A DNA stretch of 64,000 nucleotides from Nipponacmea schrenckii (lineage: Eukaryota > Mollusca > Gastropoda > Lottiidae). The notes beneath the pieces were generated by a model. The model saw only the letters and a list, made by a program, of their open reading frames with translations, did not search any database and was not told the origin of the DNA. The DNA lies in contig CM060202.1 in NCBI GenBank assembly GCA_030562195.1, positions 32,168,599 to 32,232,598 on the forward strand, given 5' to 3'. Each line of letters starts with the position of its first letter. The first letter of the stretch is position 1. The position numbers and the translations under genes were made by a program. Positions 24,345-34,997 of this stretch are shown piece by piece.

Positions 24345-24510
24345 GCCCAAAGTTATGTATTGGGAAGTATGTTACCCTCAACCACCAGGAGTCCATTCAA
24401 AACCGACACGGGTTGCACCACACGGCAAACCAGGTGCTCAAATTCAGTCGCCTTTTACGACACGCAGTGGGGGACAGTGGACCTATTCTTAATCCCGGTC
24501 CACTGGGGGG
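24345..24510 (+). repeat. Direct repeat, right copy
   Basis: Partner of 22440-22610. A short perfect inverted repeat, ccagtgtgg g ccacactgg, lies just upstream near 24.31 kb. Open frames in 24.3-24.87 kb (one reads KFKDLQDMKHVKPAVY) have no recognised family. Confidence 0.8.
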
Positions 24511-25210
24511 TCAGACCGGGGAAAAGGCCAGGAGATCCAACAGTGCACAATCTGATGGCCCTGAAGTACCTTGACGATGGACAGGTGCACTTCAAGCTAG
24601 GCTTTGGAGAAGATTCTCGTTGGGAACTACTGCCTCAACGGGTTTCTTTGCCTAATACACCTTTGAAATGCTCTACAATTGTCTGCTAGGAAGTTCAAGG
24701 ACCTCCAAGACATGAAGCATGTCAAACCTGCAGTATATACCATCAATTATTCGATACCCTACCCTATGCCAAAACATAGACTGCGTATTTGGAAAAAAAA
24801 TGTGAACTATGTACATAGTTGTACTACTTCAATTCGTCTGGTGACACTTGTAATTGTGTTGAAACGTTAGTTTATTTGATGTTATCAAAGGTTCTGCCAC
24901 CATATCCCTCATTGTTTGTCTTGCTATATAGGTGAAAATTGCCTAAGTTAATTATCACGACAATCAATTTGCCTATCTCAGACTGTAAAATAAAAGTCAA
25001 AAGCAAATTGCCTAAGTCATGTGGAGGAGTTATGTAATGGTATTATGTAATCTTCATAATTGCATGTTGTTTGTTATAATAACAACTGTTCATGAGTTTA
25101 AATTTAGAAATAAATCTCGAACCTCTGTGATATGGTGAAGTTTTTTCAAATTTTCTCCAAACTTGCTAAAATGAGATAGGCAAAAAGTTTAGCAGCATGA
25201 CGATGTAGTA

Positions 25211-25837
25211 ATTAAAAAAAACCACAGGATTTAACTTAACTATATACAATTACTACAAATCAAAAATTGGATTCAGATTATTTTGTCAACAATATCCTTG
25301 CTCAAACCATTCGAATACATACTAACGGAAACAAAATCGGGAGAGGAAGGTGGGATAGAAAATATTTGAATCGTGCCTCTAAATGAGTATTCAAATAACA
25401 AATAATGAAAAGTCAACTTTGAGTAAGAGCCGCGTTCAATCGGACCATTAAACAAAAATCATTAACAAGAATAGTTAACAACAACAATACTTAAACTAAA
25501 ATTGCTTACATCTATGAACGTATTTCGACAACCTAAAAATATTTTGTAAACAGAAATTGCAATTGCTAAATATTAAATGGGTTATACAACAATGAACAAG
25601 TTGATATCTGATCCATGTTTGATATAGTAGATACATTTCAACCTCTTGTTTTATTCACAAAAATAAATATTATTGACAATTCTGACCTTAATTATTTTTA
25701 TGATGGAACCTTAAAAACTTTCTCATTAATATGCAATTAACTTTAAACTGTGGTGTAACAATATTACATAATAAAACTTCGCGTATATAACCCATAGAGG
25801 TTGTTTGCCACTCTCGGAACTGTTCACAGTTCTAGTC
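25211..25837. other. Unassigned intergenic sequence
   Basis: AT-rich, no convincing frame and no match to the repeats elsewhere in the window that I can see. Confidence 0.5.
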
Positions 25838-26990
25838 TTATGGTTGGTTTTATTTTCCTTGATTTTACAAAAGCATTTGATAAGATACCCATGAGATAGT
25901 TAGTGAAAAACTAAAACTATACAATTTTTCGAATGCATTAATAACCTTCATAAATTGTTACTTATCGAAGCGTTGTTACGTCAATGGAACTCTTTCGTCT
26001 TCTCGCAGTATAAAGTATGGAGTACGACAAGGTTCAATTGTAGGTCACTTTTGTTTAATCTTTATATTAATGATTTACCATTGCATATGTGATCTTTTTG
26101 CAGATGATACTACGATTTATACTTCTGGTAAATCGGTTACTGACTAACGATTAAAATTGCAAGAAGATACTGATGCAGTCTTAAACTGGTGTTCTTTTAA
26201 TGTCGTGATTTTAAATGAAAATAAAACCAAATGTATGTTAATTACAACTGCTCAAAAAATAAGATATTCAGCAGATTTACCAATTGAACTTAATAATCAA
26301 TTTATTGAACAAGTTGAAAACTTTAAATTACTAGGTGTATCAAAATCTCTCATGGACTCCACACGTAAAGTTCGTTTCTAAAATTTTAAATACTAAGTTA
26401 TTTCAACTGCGACAGTTAAGAAAGATCATGCCTGAAAACTATAGATCTATTTTTTATAAATGTCACTTTCAGTTATATTTGGATTATTGTTCAACTATTT
26501 GGGATTCGCACGACATTGCATCGGCCGATATTTTACATAGGCAACACAAAATTGCTTATAAATTAATTCTTGGTTCTAAGTACAATATTGATTTGTAACT
26601 GAATCTTAAAAGGCTGAATATTTTTGACATTAAAACCAGGCATAATTTTAATTCGTATAAATTTATGTATAAAACTCTAAACAACTAGTCTCCTTCCTAC
26701 CTTTCAAGCCTCTTTAACTATAAACAGACGCCTTATTCTAGCATAAATTCAAAACTTGTGGTGCAAAAACCACGAATCAATTTAATTAAACAAAGTATTA
26801 AATACAAAGGATCAATTTTATGGAATGGTCTAGACGAAAATTTCAAATCAGCATCAGATTTTAAAACTTTTCGAATGATGATTCTTGGTAATCTTTCATT
26901 AACATAAGCATCTTTCCTGTTACACAGGTTTTCTTTTCACCAACTATAGGCTTACTTACTAATAACTATCTTAACAATTGTTTTTCTCCA
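25838..26990 (+). mobile_element. LINE-A fragment upstream of gene M copy 4
   Basis: Plus-strand LINE-A from the RT motif A region (LMVGFIFLDFTKAFD in broken frame, near 25.84 kb) through the C-terminus. Frames break near 25.9, 26.05, 26.15 and 26.38 kb. The FADDTTIYTSGKS motif is present near 26.1 kb. It continues directly into the spacer that precedes the gene M array. Confidence 0.8.
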
Positions 26991-27730
26991 TGATTTAATG
27001 ATTTATGTAATTTATTAATTTTATTTTTCCCTTTCTCATAGGTATATCACAAATTGTTTCACCAACGATTCTATTTTGGCATAATGTGAACCATTTTGAA
27101 AATCTAAATTATTACTGTCGGGGAATGAGTAAACATCCTTAAAGCTGGTCTGGAGCATGGACAAATCCTACCTCCCCCTCCAGAGGAAAATAAGAACATA
27201 AAATGGAGTAGGGCTGGGTAGCCCGCTCGCAACACATGTACTGACTCTTTGGCAATTTTTTTTTTTAGTATATATATGTATTTGGATGTCTAATCGTCTC
27301 ATGCACGTGTACTAGTCTATTCCTTGGTTTTTGCGGTCATGTACATGGTCACCGAGAGATAAATCCGTCCATTTTATACACATGTATATATATATATTGT
27401 GTATTTTAAAGCGAATTGTACCTTGAAATAATATATAGTTTTTGCGGTCATGTGCTTGATCGCCGGAGGATAGATCTGTCCATTTTGTTGAAAATCAGTC
27501 CATTTAATGCATATATGGTTGCGTATTTTTAAACAAATTGTTCGTGAAGTATTGTATATTTTGTGGTCATGTACTTGATCGCCGGAACATAGATCTGTCC
27601 ATTTGATGCACATGTACTTGCGTACTTTTAGACGAATTGTATATTGAAGTATTGTGTATTTTCCCTTTTTTTTCCCCATGTATTGCCCAATGGGCTGAAT
27701 GTGAGACAGGACCATGTCCTTATGTATTGA
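26991..27730 (+). repeat. Spacer and subrepeat array upstream of gene M copy 4
   Basis: Same order as for copy 3, including the acatggtcaccgagagata, tgatcgccggaggatag and tgatcgccggaacatag subrepeats. Confidence 0.8.
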
Positions 27731-27877
27731 GCCTAATTCTGACCCATGTAAAATATTATATATTTATCATTTATTATAATTATGAAAAAGGCTAAAACAG
27801 TATAAAAATTTTGAGTTTTTAAAAGTTAAAAATAGAAAACTGTACTGTACTTCGATAACGTAACGTGATTGTAACTA

Positions 27878-27885
27878 TGACGTCA
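27878..27885 (+). promoter_or_regulatory. CRE palindrome in gene M copy 4 promoter
   Basis: TGACGTCA; TATAAAAA lies about 75-80 bp upstream (near 27.80 kb). Confidence 0.5.
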
Positions 27886-28236
27886 TAAACATTATCATCA
27901 CTGATTGTTCTGTATTACAACCAGAAACAACACAGATTCCACATTCAACTCCATTTTCATCACATTTCAACAAATTTCCTGATTTTTTTCAAGAATTTTG
28001 TGGTAAAGAGGTGAGTTTTTATTGTATTTTTATAGCGTTTGAGTTTTATCAAAAAATAGTCAAATTCTAAGGTAAATTTTGTCATTTTTTAAAGAAACAA
28101 AAATAGAAATATGTTTCCATACAGTTTCTAAGCTACATTTTGTTAAATGCGAACGAGGTCTAAATATTTTCAGAAAGTTTGGTCACTATGTTTTTGAACT
28201 TTTTGAAAATAACATTTTATTTATCTTATAGGAAAA

Positions 28237-28834
28237 ATGTCAACAACGGATTCTACAACTACGGTTACAAGTACGACTACTGATATCGTTCCAATTCCCC
28301 AAGGAGTTACGCCTACAGAAAAAGAACTGATGAAAAAACTCAAAAACAGAAATCCCGAGATAGATCTGTCTGTTTATTTGATTCAATCGCCAATAGATCT
28401 TTCTAAATATCTCATAAAACCACTTCAACACCAGCTAGATGTTAACTCCAAGACAATAGCAGCTTCAATACTTCAAGATCTTCTAGACTCTTTAGATTTT
28501 GGTGCTGAACATGGAAATCATGAATTCCAGAGTAATTCTTCTGAAACAGGTTAGTTTTGAATTAGAAATAAAGTTCTTGCTAAAATTCTTACTTAAAGTT
28601 CAGAAAAGAGTAGTATTGGATAGTGATGAAGAACGTAGTTTAATAAAAGCACTGGCCCAGGTCACAAATTAAAAGCAGTAGGGTTTGTTAACTACATTTT
28701 TTATTATTTTTTTTTCAGGAATTAAAGTCACAAGATTCCAAAGATTTAGAAGAAGTTTAAAATCACTAAAGACAAGATTTGTGACGTCATTAACATGTTG
28801 TTTAAGATCTAAATCTTCTCAAGCTTCAGATTAA
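28237..28834 (+). CDS. Gene M copy 4, intact
   Basis: Main exon 28237-28549, optional exon 28599-28660 (donor CAG|gtcaca), last exon from 28719. Both C-terminal readings are open: the acidic form ends at 28760 and the arginine-rich form at 28834. It differs from copy 3 by a few residues (A to T at position 7, T to S at the DLxKY position) and by V for M in the basic tail. All splice dinucleotides are present, and the CRE/TATA promoter and 221-nt-type first intron are conserved. With copy 3 it is the best candidate for an active locus. Confidence 0.65.
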
Positions 28835-29440
28835 ATCCAGGATAGAATATGATTGACCCCGGATCAGAGTTCAAAGTATGATTGACCCTGAGGTTAGGTT
28901 CAGAATATTATTGACCTCAAGATTTTTATGGACCGACAACAGCGACGAATCTGTATCAAATATTTGAATTTTTATGATTATTGGTTTTTAAATATATTTA
29001 TATAAATTAGGCTATTTATATTTTTGATAAAGATTTTAACAACGAATCCTGTGTGTTGTTTTGTATGGATAGACTTAGACTATAACAAATTGCTAGGTGC
29101 ACTGTGGTCTGGTTTAAAACCAATTTATATTGAGTTATGTCCCTTCCTCCGTTTGATCAAAAGAATAACCAGATAGAGCTGCTGACCATAGCATACACGG
29201 AATGGACAACGCCTGTACCCATTTGCCCCATCACCTTCACCCCGCAGAGTTTTGGGGCCCCTGTTGTTCCTCCTCACCTTATGATTCTTAAAAACACCAC
29301 TGTAGAAGAAGTATGATTCACGATGGTTAGAGATTACCTATACAGTGGAATACAGAGAAAGTCACGACACGAGGAACGGTATTCGAATATGATACAAACA
29401 CTATTCCCTTCTTCAATAAAGATAATCATAAACTCTTTAT
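28835..29440 (+). repeat. Conserved 3' flank of gene M (copy 4)
   Basis: Same truncated form as copy 3, switching near 29.42 kb from cttcttcaataaagataatc into the inverted array. The shared breakpoint shows copies 3 and 4 descend from one rearranged unit. Confidence 0.8.
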
Positions 29441-30255
29441 TTTACATTGGTCAGAATTAGGCCCAATGCAAAAGGACATGGTCCTGTCTCACATTCAGCC
29501 CATGGGGCAATACATTGGAAAAAAAATCGAAAATACATAATATCTAAATATACAATTCGTCTAAAAATACTAAAAATACACAAGTACATGTGCATCAAGT
29601 GGACAGATCTATGTTCCGGCGATCAAGTACATGACAAAAATAACAAAATAAATATACAATACTTCACGTACAATTTGTTTAAAATACACAAGTACATGTG
29701 CATGAAATGGACAGATTTTCAACGTACAATTTGTTTATAAAATGGATATAATATAAAGTTCCCCCGACCATGCACCAAACAGCCGAAAAAAAAATGCACC
29801 CGCCCATCTCTAACAAACCGCACACCGAAACGCCGTACACCTTCCACAGCCATGCACCTGAATGCCAGAAAACAGATATGATCTATTTCGGCATCAATAA
29901 CAACCGCAAAAAAAACAAACAACAAACTCCAATGCCCAACCCGTCCAAAACACAAACAAGCACACGTGCATAAAACATACATACAACACTACCCCTCGGC
30001 AACAAGCAAAACGAAAAGCAAAAACCATATTTCATTTCAACGTACAATTCGTTTTAAAATACACAAGTACATGTGTACAGATTCATCTTTTTGCGACCAG
30101 GTACATGACCACAAAAACCAAGGAATAGACAAGTACATGTGCATGAGACGATCAGACATCAAAACGAACATATACCTTCAAAAAAAAAGGATTGCCAAAG
30201 CGTCATGCAGTGCATGTGCTTCGAGTGGGCTACCCAACCGTACTCCATTTTATTT
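29441..30255 (-). repeat. Inverted subrepeat array downstream of gene M copy 4
   Basis: Near-duplicate of 17095-17790, including the C-rich segment at 29.77-29.99 kb, with additional small deletions. Confidence 0.75.
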
Positions 30256-30264
30256 TGCTATGGA

Positions 30265-32618
30265 GTAAGCCTTATAAAAGAATACTGTGTAACGGAAGTA
30301 TACTTATGCTAAGGAAAATTACAAGAATCATCCTTCGAAAAGTCCAAGTCTGATGCTGATTTAAAATTTTCGTCTAGACCATTCCATAAAATTGATCCTT
30401 TGTATTTAATACTTTGTTTAATTAAATTGATTCGTGGTTTTTGCTCCACAAGTTTTGAATTTATGCTAGAATAAGGGCGTCTGTTTATAGTTAAAGAGGC
30501 TTGAAAGGTAGGAAGGAGACAAGTTGTTGAGAGTTTTATACATAAATTTATACGAATTAAATGATCCTGGTTTTAATGTCAAAAATATTAAGCCTTTTAA
30601 GATTCAGCGACAAATCAGTATTGTACTTAGAACCAAGAATTAATTTATAAGCAAGTTTTTGTTGCCTAGGTAAAATATCGGCCGATGCAATGTCGTGCGA
30701 ATCCCAAATATTTGAACAATAATCCAAATATGGTTAAAAAATAGATCTATATCTTTCAGGCATGATCTTTCGTAACTGTCGCAGTTGAAATAACTTTATT
30801 ATTTAAAATTTTAGCAACGAACTTTACGTGCGGAGTCCATGAGAGATTTTAATTCACAATAACACCTAGTAATTTAAAGTTTTCAACTTGTTCAATAAAT
30901 TGATTATTTAGTTCAATTGATAAATCTGCTGAATATCTTCTTTTTGAGCAGTTGTAATTAACATACATTTGGTTTTATTTTCATTTAAAATCATGACATT
31001 AAAAGAACACCAGTTTAAGACTTCATCAGTATCTTCTTGCAATTTTAATTGTGTGTCAGTAACCGATTTACCAGAAGTATAAATCGTAGTAAAAAATCAC
31101 AGTTAGAGTTAATATGCAAAGGCAAATCATTTATATAAAGAATATTTCTAGTATTTATATACGAATTATTAAGAGATGAAATTACAGAACCTAGGACTTT
31201 CCTTCCTTGAGACGCCAGTATCTTCCCAGCATTAAGGAATTTTCCGTAATTAAATATAAACTTCCGAGATATACATACTCTTTTACAATTTCTAGCGTTT
31301 TGTGTTATGAATTTTAAAATAATAATGGGATAAAGTGATAGCTTGCCCTTATGAAATACTGTCACTTTAGATTCATTGGCATTTATCTCAAGTTTCGATT
31401 TACTACAATAAAAGCAAAATTTATCCACTAGATTTTGCAGGGCTCGTTCACTATTGACAAAGAGCACAGTATCATCCGCAAAAAGCAAACATTAAATGAT
31501 GGTATTACATATTTTAACTAAATCTGGGTCATCACTATCAAGACAATTTTCAATGTCATTAATAAATAACAAAAATAGCAATGGTGAAAGTGGTTCACCT
31601 TGTTTCACTCCTGAAAAACTATAGAACTTTTCTGATAATTGGCTTTAAACTTGATCACACTATTTACTTGTTGATACATTGATCTAATCATATTTGTCAT
31701 TTTACTGCTGACCCCTACCGAATGAAGCTTAGCCGGTAGGAAGTTCTTATCAACTAAATCAAATGCTTGAAATATTAATCGAATGGTTAATCACTCCGTT
31801 AAAAAAAAAAGATTGCGTCTAACGTGCTGCGTTTAGTTCTAAAGCCAAATTGAGTATCAATAAGCTTATTATTAGACTCGCACCATTTAGTTATTCTGCA
31901 GTTAAGTGTTAATAAGAATAGCTTAACCTTGTTAAGGTCGCCTTTTTTGGGAACAGGCACCAATAAACTAACAAACCACCCCGAAGGATAGCAAACTGAT
32001 CTATAAATAATGCTAAAAAATTGGGTTAGTAATGTGATAAGAAGATCAGACCCTTCTATAAAAAAATTCGTTGTATAATTGGTCGGGAACCCGTACTTTT
32101 TTCATATTTGAGTATTTTGATGGCTAGCTCGACTTCACTTTCTGAAATATCCCTATCTAGGCTTTCAATGTAGATATGAGAATTTGCTTTAACGTTAGAT
32201 GTTTCATCTGATGACCGGTAAATTTCCTTAAAATGACAATGAAAGTCCTCAGAAGTTAAATTTGTCTTAGTCACATTTTAAGTGGTTCCAGAGATGTTTA
32301 GTATTCGATTTGGCAATTTTGTTTATATTTTGACCCACCATTCTCCCATATTCAACCTTAGCTCTGCGTTTAACCTTATTATATGAACTTCGACTAGCAA
32401 AAAATGATTTTTGGTTTCGAGAAATCGATTTTTTAAAAACCGATTTCTACATTTTGAAAAAACTGATCTGAATTTTTTACAATCGAAATCGAACCATCCA
32501 TTCTAGTATTTTTCCTAGAATTAGTAGCGTTTCCTGTCACATCACACCCAAAACAAGATACTGATAATATATCATAGAAAATAGAGGTAATATTGTTAAT
32601 TGCCGTGGGATGTGTAAA
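30265..32618 (-). mobile_element. LINE-A/LINE-B chimera, longer LINE-B part
   Basis: LINE-A minus strand to about 31.13 kb, then LINE-B. The fused frame reads NSYINTRN-ILYINDLPLHINS without interruption. LINE-B has the YADD-box equivalent FADDTVLFVNSERALQNL, then upstream ESEVELAIKILKYEKSTGS and a linker with KVKRRAKVEYGRMVGQNINK in broken frames, up to 32618, where it stops within coding sequence. 5'-truncated and inactive. Confidence 0.75.
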
Positions 32619-33510
32619 AAACGAAGACCCAAAGACCTAAGACCTAAGACCTAAAAAAGGAAGACCCCACGAGTTAAAAAACGAAGACCTAAAAAAGGAA
32701 GACCCCACAAGGTAAAAAACGAAGACCCTGTGAAAAAATCCGACAAGGCATAGGAATATTTCATTGAAATTTTACTCGAAGATTAAGCATGTCAATACGC
32801 TAATTTCCCCAGAAAATGAGCAAAATCCAGCACTCCCTCCCTTCCCTGTAGGGTGAAACATAAATACGGACGTAAAAAAAAAGGTATAAAAGGAAGATCC
32901 CACCAGGTCAAAAACGAAGACCCTGTGAAAAAATTTCCCACAAGGCAAAGGAATAATTTCCCTTGAAATTTTACTCGGGAAAGGGTTTAAACATGTCAAT
33001 ACGCCAATTTCCCCAGAAAATGAGCAAAATCCATCACCCCCTCCCTTCCCTACAGGGTGAAACATAAATACGGACGTAAAAAAAAGGTATAAAAGGAAGA
33101 CCCCACCAGGTAAAAAACGAAGACCCTATGAAAAAATCCGACAAGGCAAAGGAATATTCCATTGAAATTTTACTCGAAGATTAAGCATGTCAATACGCCA
33201 ATTTCCCCAGAAAATGTGCAAAATCCATCACCCCCTCCCTTCCCTACAGGCTGAAACATAACTACGGGCGTAAAAAAAAAACAGGTATAAAAGGAAGACC
33301 CCACCAGGTAAAAAACGAAGACCCTGTGAAAAAATCCGACAAGGCATAGGAATATTCCATTGAAATTTTACTCGAAGGTTAAGTATGTCAATACGCCAAT
33401 TTCCCCAGAAAATGAGCACAACCCATCACCCCCTCCCTTCCCTACAGGGTGAAACATAAATACGGACGTAAAAAAAAGGGTATTAAAGTAAGACCCCACC
33501 AGGTAAAAAA
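32619..33510. repeat. Tandem array, ~195-203-bp unit, first copy
   Basis: gaagaccct recurs at 32721, 32916, 33119 and 33317, spacings 195, 203 and 198. Units carry gtgaaaaaatccgacaaggc, ttccccagaaaatgagc and accccctcccttcc. The left edge has short gaagacctaa subrepeats. Long open frames here arise only because some units are multiples of three. Interrupted by a gap. Confidence 0.9.
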
Positions 33511-34010
33511 NNNNNNNNNNNNNNNNNNNNNNNNNNNNNNNNNNNNNNNNNNNNNNNNNNNNNNNNNNNNNNNNNNNNNNNNNNNNNNNNNNNNNNNNNN
33601 NNNNNNNNNNNNNNNNNNNNNNNNNNNNNNNNNNNNNNNNNNNNNNNNNNNNNNNNNNNNNNNNNNNNNNNNNNNNNNNNNNNNNNNNNNNNNNNNNNNN
33701 NNNNNNNNNNNNNNNNNNNNNNNNNNNNNNNNNNNNNNNNNNNNNNNNNNNNNNNNNNNNNNNNNNNNNNNNNNNNNNNNNNNNNNNNNNNNNNNNNNNN
33801 NNNNNNNNNNNNNNNNNNNNNNNNNNNNNNNNNNNNNNNNNNNNNNNNNNNNNNNNNNNNNNNNNNNNNNNNNNNNNNNNNNNNNNNNNNNNNNNNNNNN
33901 NNNNNNNNNNNNNNNNNNNNNNNNNNNNNNNNNNNNNNNNNNNNNNNNNNNNNNNNNNNNNNNNNNNNNNNNNNNNNNNNNNNNNNNNNNNNNNNNNNNN
34001 NNNNNNNNNN
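33511..34010. other. Assembly gap (500 N)
   Basis: Run of N between the satellite array and the middle of gene M copy 5. Confidence 1.
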
Positions 34011-34024
34011 AGGGTTTTCCCCTT

Positions 34025-34580
34025 GATATCGTTCCAATTCCCCAAGGAGTTACGCCTACAGAAAAGGAACTGATGATAAAACTCAAAAATAGAAATCCCG
34101 AGATAGATCTGTCTGTTTATTTGATTCAATCGCCAGTAGATCTTTCTAAATATCTCATAAAACCACTTCAACACCATCTAGATGTTAACTCCAAGACAAT
34201 CGCAGCTTCAATACTTCAAGATCTTCTAGACTCTTTAGATGTTGGTGCTGAACATGGAAATCATGAATTCCAGAGTAATTCTTCTGAAACAGGTTAGTTT
34301 TGAATGAGAAATAAAGTTCTTGCTAAAATTCTTACTTAAAGTTCAGAAAAGAGTAGTGTTGGATAGTGATGAAGAACGTAGTTTAATAAAAGCACTGGCC
34401 CAGGTCACAAATTAAAAGTAGTAGGGTTTGTTAACTACATGTTTTTATTATTTTTTGTTTCCAGGAATTAAAGTCACAAGATTCCAAAGATTTAGAAGAA
34501 GTTTAAAATCACTAAAGACAAGACTTGTGACGTCATTAACATGTTGTTTAAGATCTAAAACTTCTCAAGCTTCAGATTAA
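34025..34580 (+). CDS. Gene M copy 5, 5' end lost in gap
   Basis: Homology starts abruptly at the DIVPIPQGV codons (34025); the start codon, promoter and exon 1 are missing, replaced by agggttttcccc next to the N run. Main exon ends at 34292, optional exon 34342-34403, last exon from 34465. The acidic form ends at 34506 and the basic form at 34580. Internal changes include Q to H before LDVNS and F to V in LDFGAEH. The sequence that remains is open in both forms; the missing 5' end may be real truncation or a mis-join. Confidence 0.55.
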
Positions 34581-34997
34581 ATCTAGGATAGAATATAATT
34601 GACCCCGGATCAGAGTTCAAAGTATGATTGACCCTGAGGTTAGGTTCAGAATATTATTGACCTCACGATTTTTATGGACCGACAACATCGACGAATTGTA
34701 TCAAATATTTGAATTTTTATGATTATTGGTTTTTAAATATATTGATATAAATTTGGCTATTTATTTTTTTGATAAAGATTTTAACAACGAATCCTGTGTG
34801 TTGTTTTGTATGGATAGACTTAGACTTTAACAAATTGCTAGTTGCACTGTGGTCTGGTTTAAAACCAGTTTATATTGAGTTATGTCCCTTCCTCCGTTTG
34901 ATCAAAAGAATAACCAGATGGACCAGCTGACCAGCACGGAATGGACAACGCCTATGCCCATTTGCCCCACCACCTTTATCCCGCAAAGTTTTTGGGC
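34581..34997 (+). repeat. Gene M 3' flank (copy 5), interrupted by LINE-B
   Basis: Flank has an internal change shared with copy 7 (ccagatggaccagctgacc) and ends at gggcccatac or ggggtccatac, where LINE-B begins in both. Confidence 0.8.

Larger units (their letters stand above)
22197..25208. mobile_element. TIR-bounded DNA element (Tc1/mariner-like ends), about 3.0 kb
   Basis: The left end CTACATGTCGTCATACTGC and the right end (reverse complement CTACATCGTCATGCTGC) match over about 40 bp through GCCTATCTCA, with weaker inverted similarity for a further 100 bp or more. Both ends are bordered by TA (22195-22196 and 25209-25210), the typical Tc1/mariner target duplication. Inside are two direct repeats and a Jockey fragment; no Tc1-type transposase is seen. 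It may be a non-autonomous element that trapped other DNA. Confidence 0.7.

Noticed and set aside
32640..32760. Possible CRISPR-like array because of short gaagacctaa repeats
   Set aside because: Repeats are irregular and contiguous without unique spacers, in a eukaryotic satellite.
32772..33480. Overlapping 60-100-codon frames in the satellite arrays (also 37.9-38.5 kb)
   Set aside because: They repeat with the ~197-bp unit, exist on both strands, and stay open only where unit lengths are multiples of three; no start or conservation logic.
32619..33510. Satellite as 5' UTR promoter monomers of LINE-B
   Set aside because: LINE-B stops in the middle of coding sequence at the junction, so the array does not sit at a natural 5' end.
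33449..34297. Long frames spanning the gap at 33511-34010
   Set aside because: Most of their length is N; only the gene M part after 34025 is real sequence.
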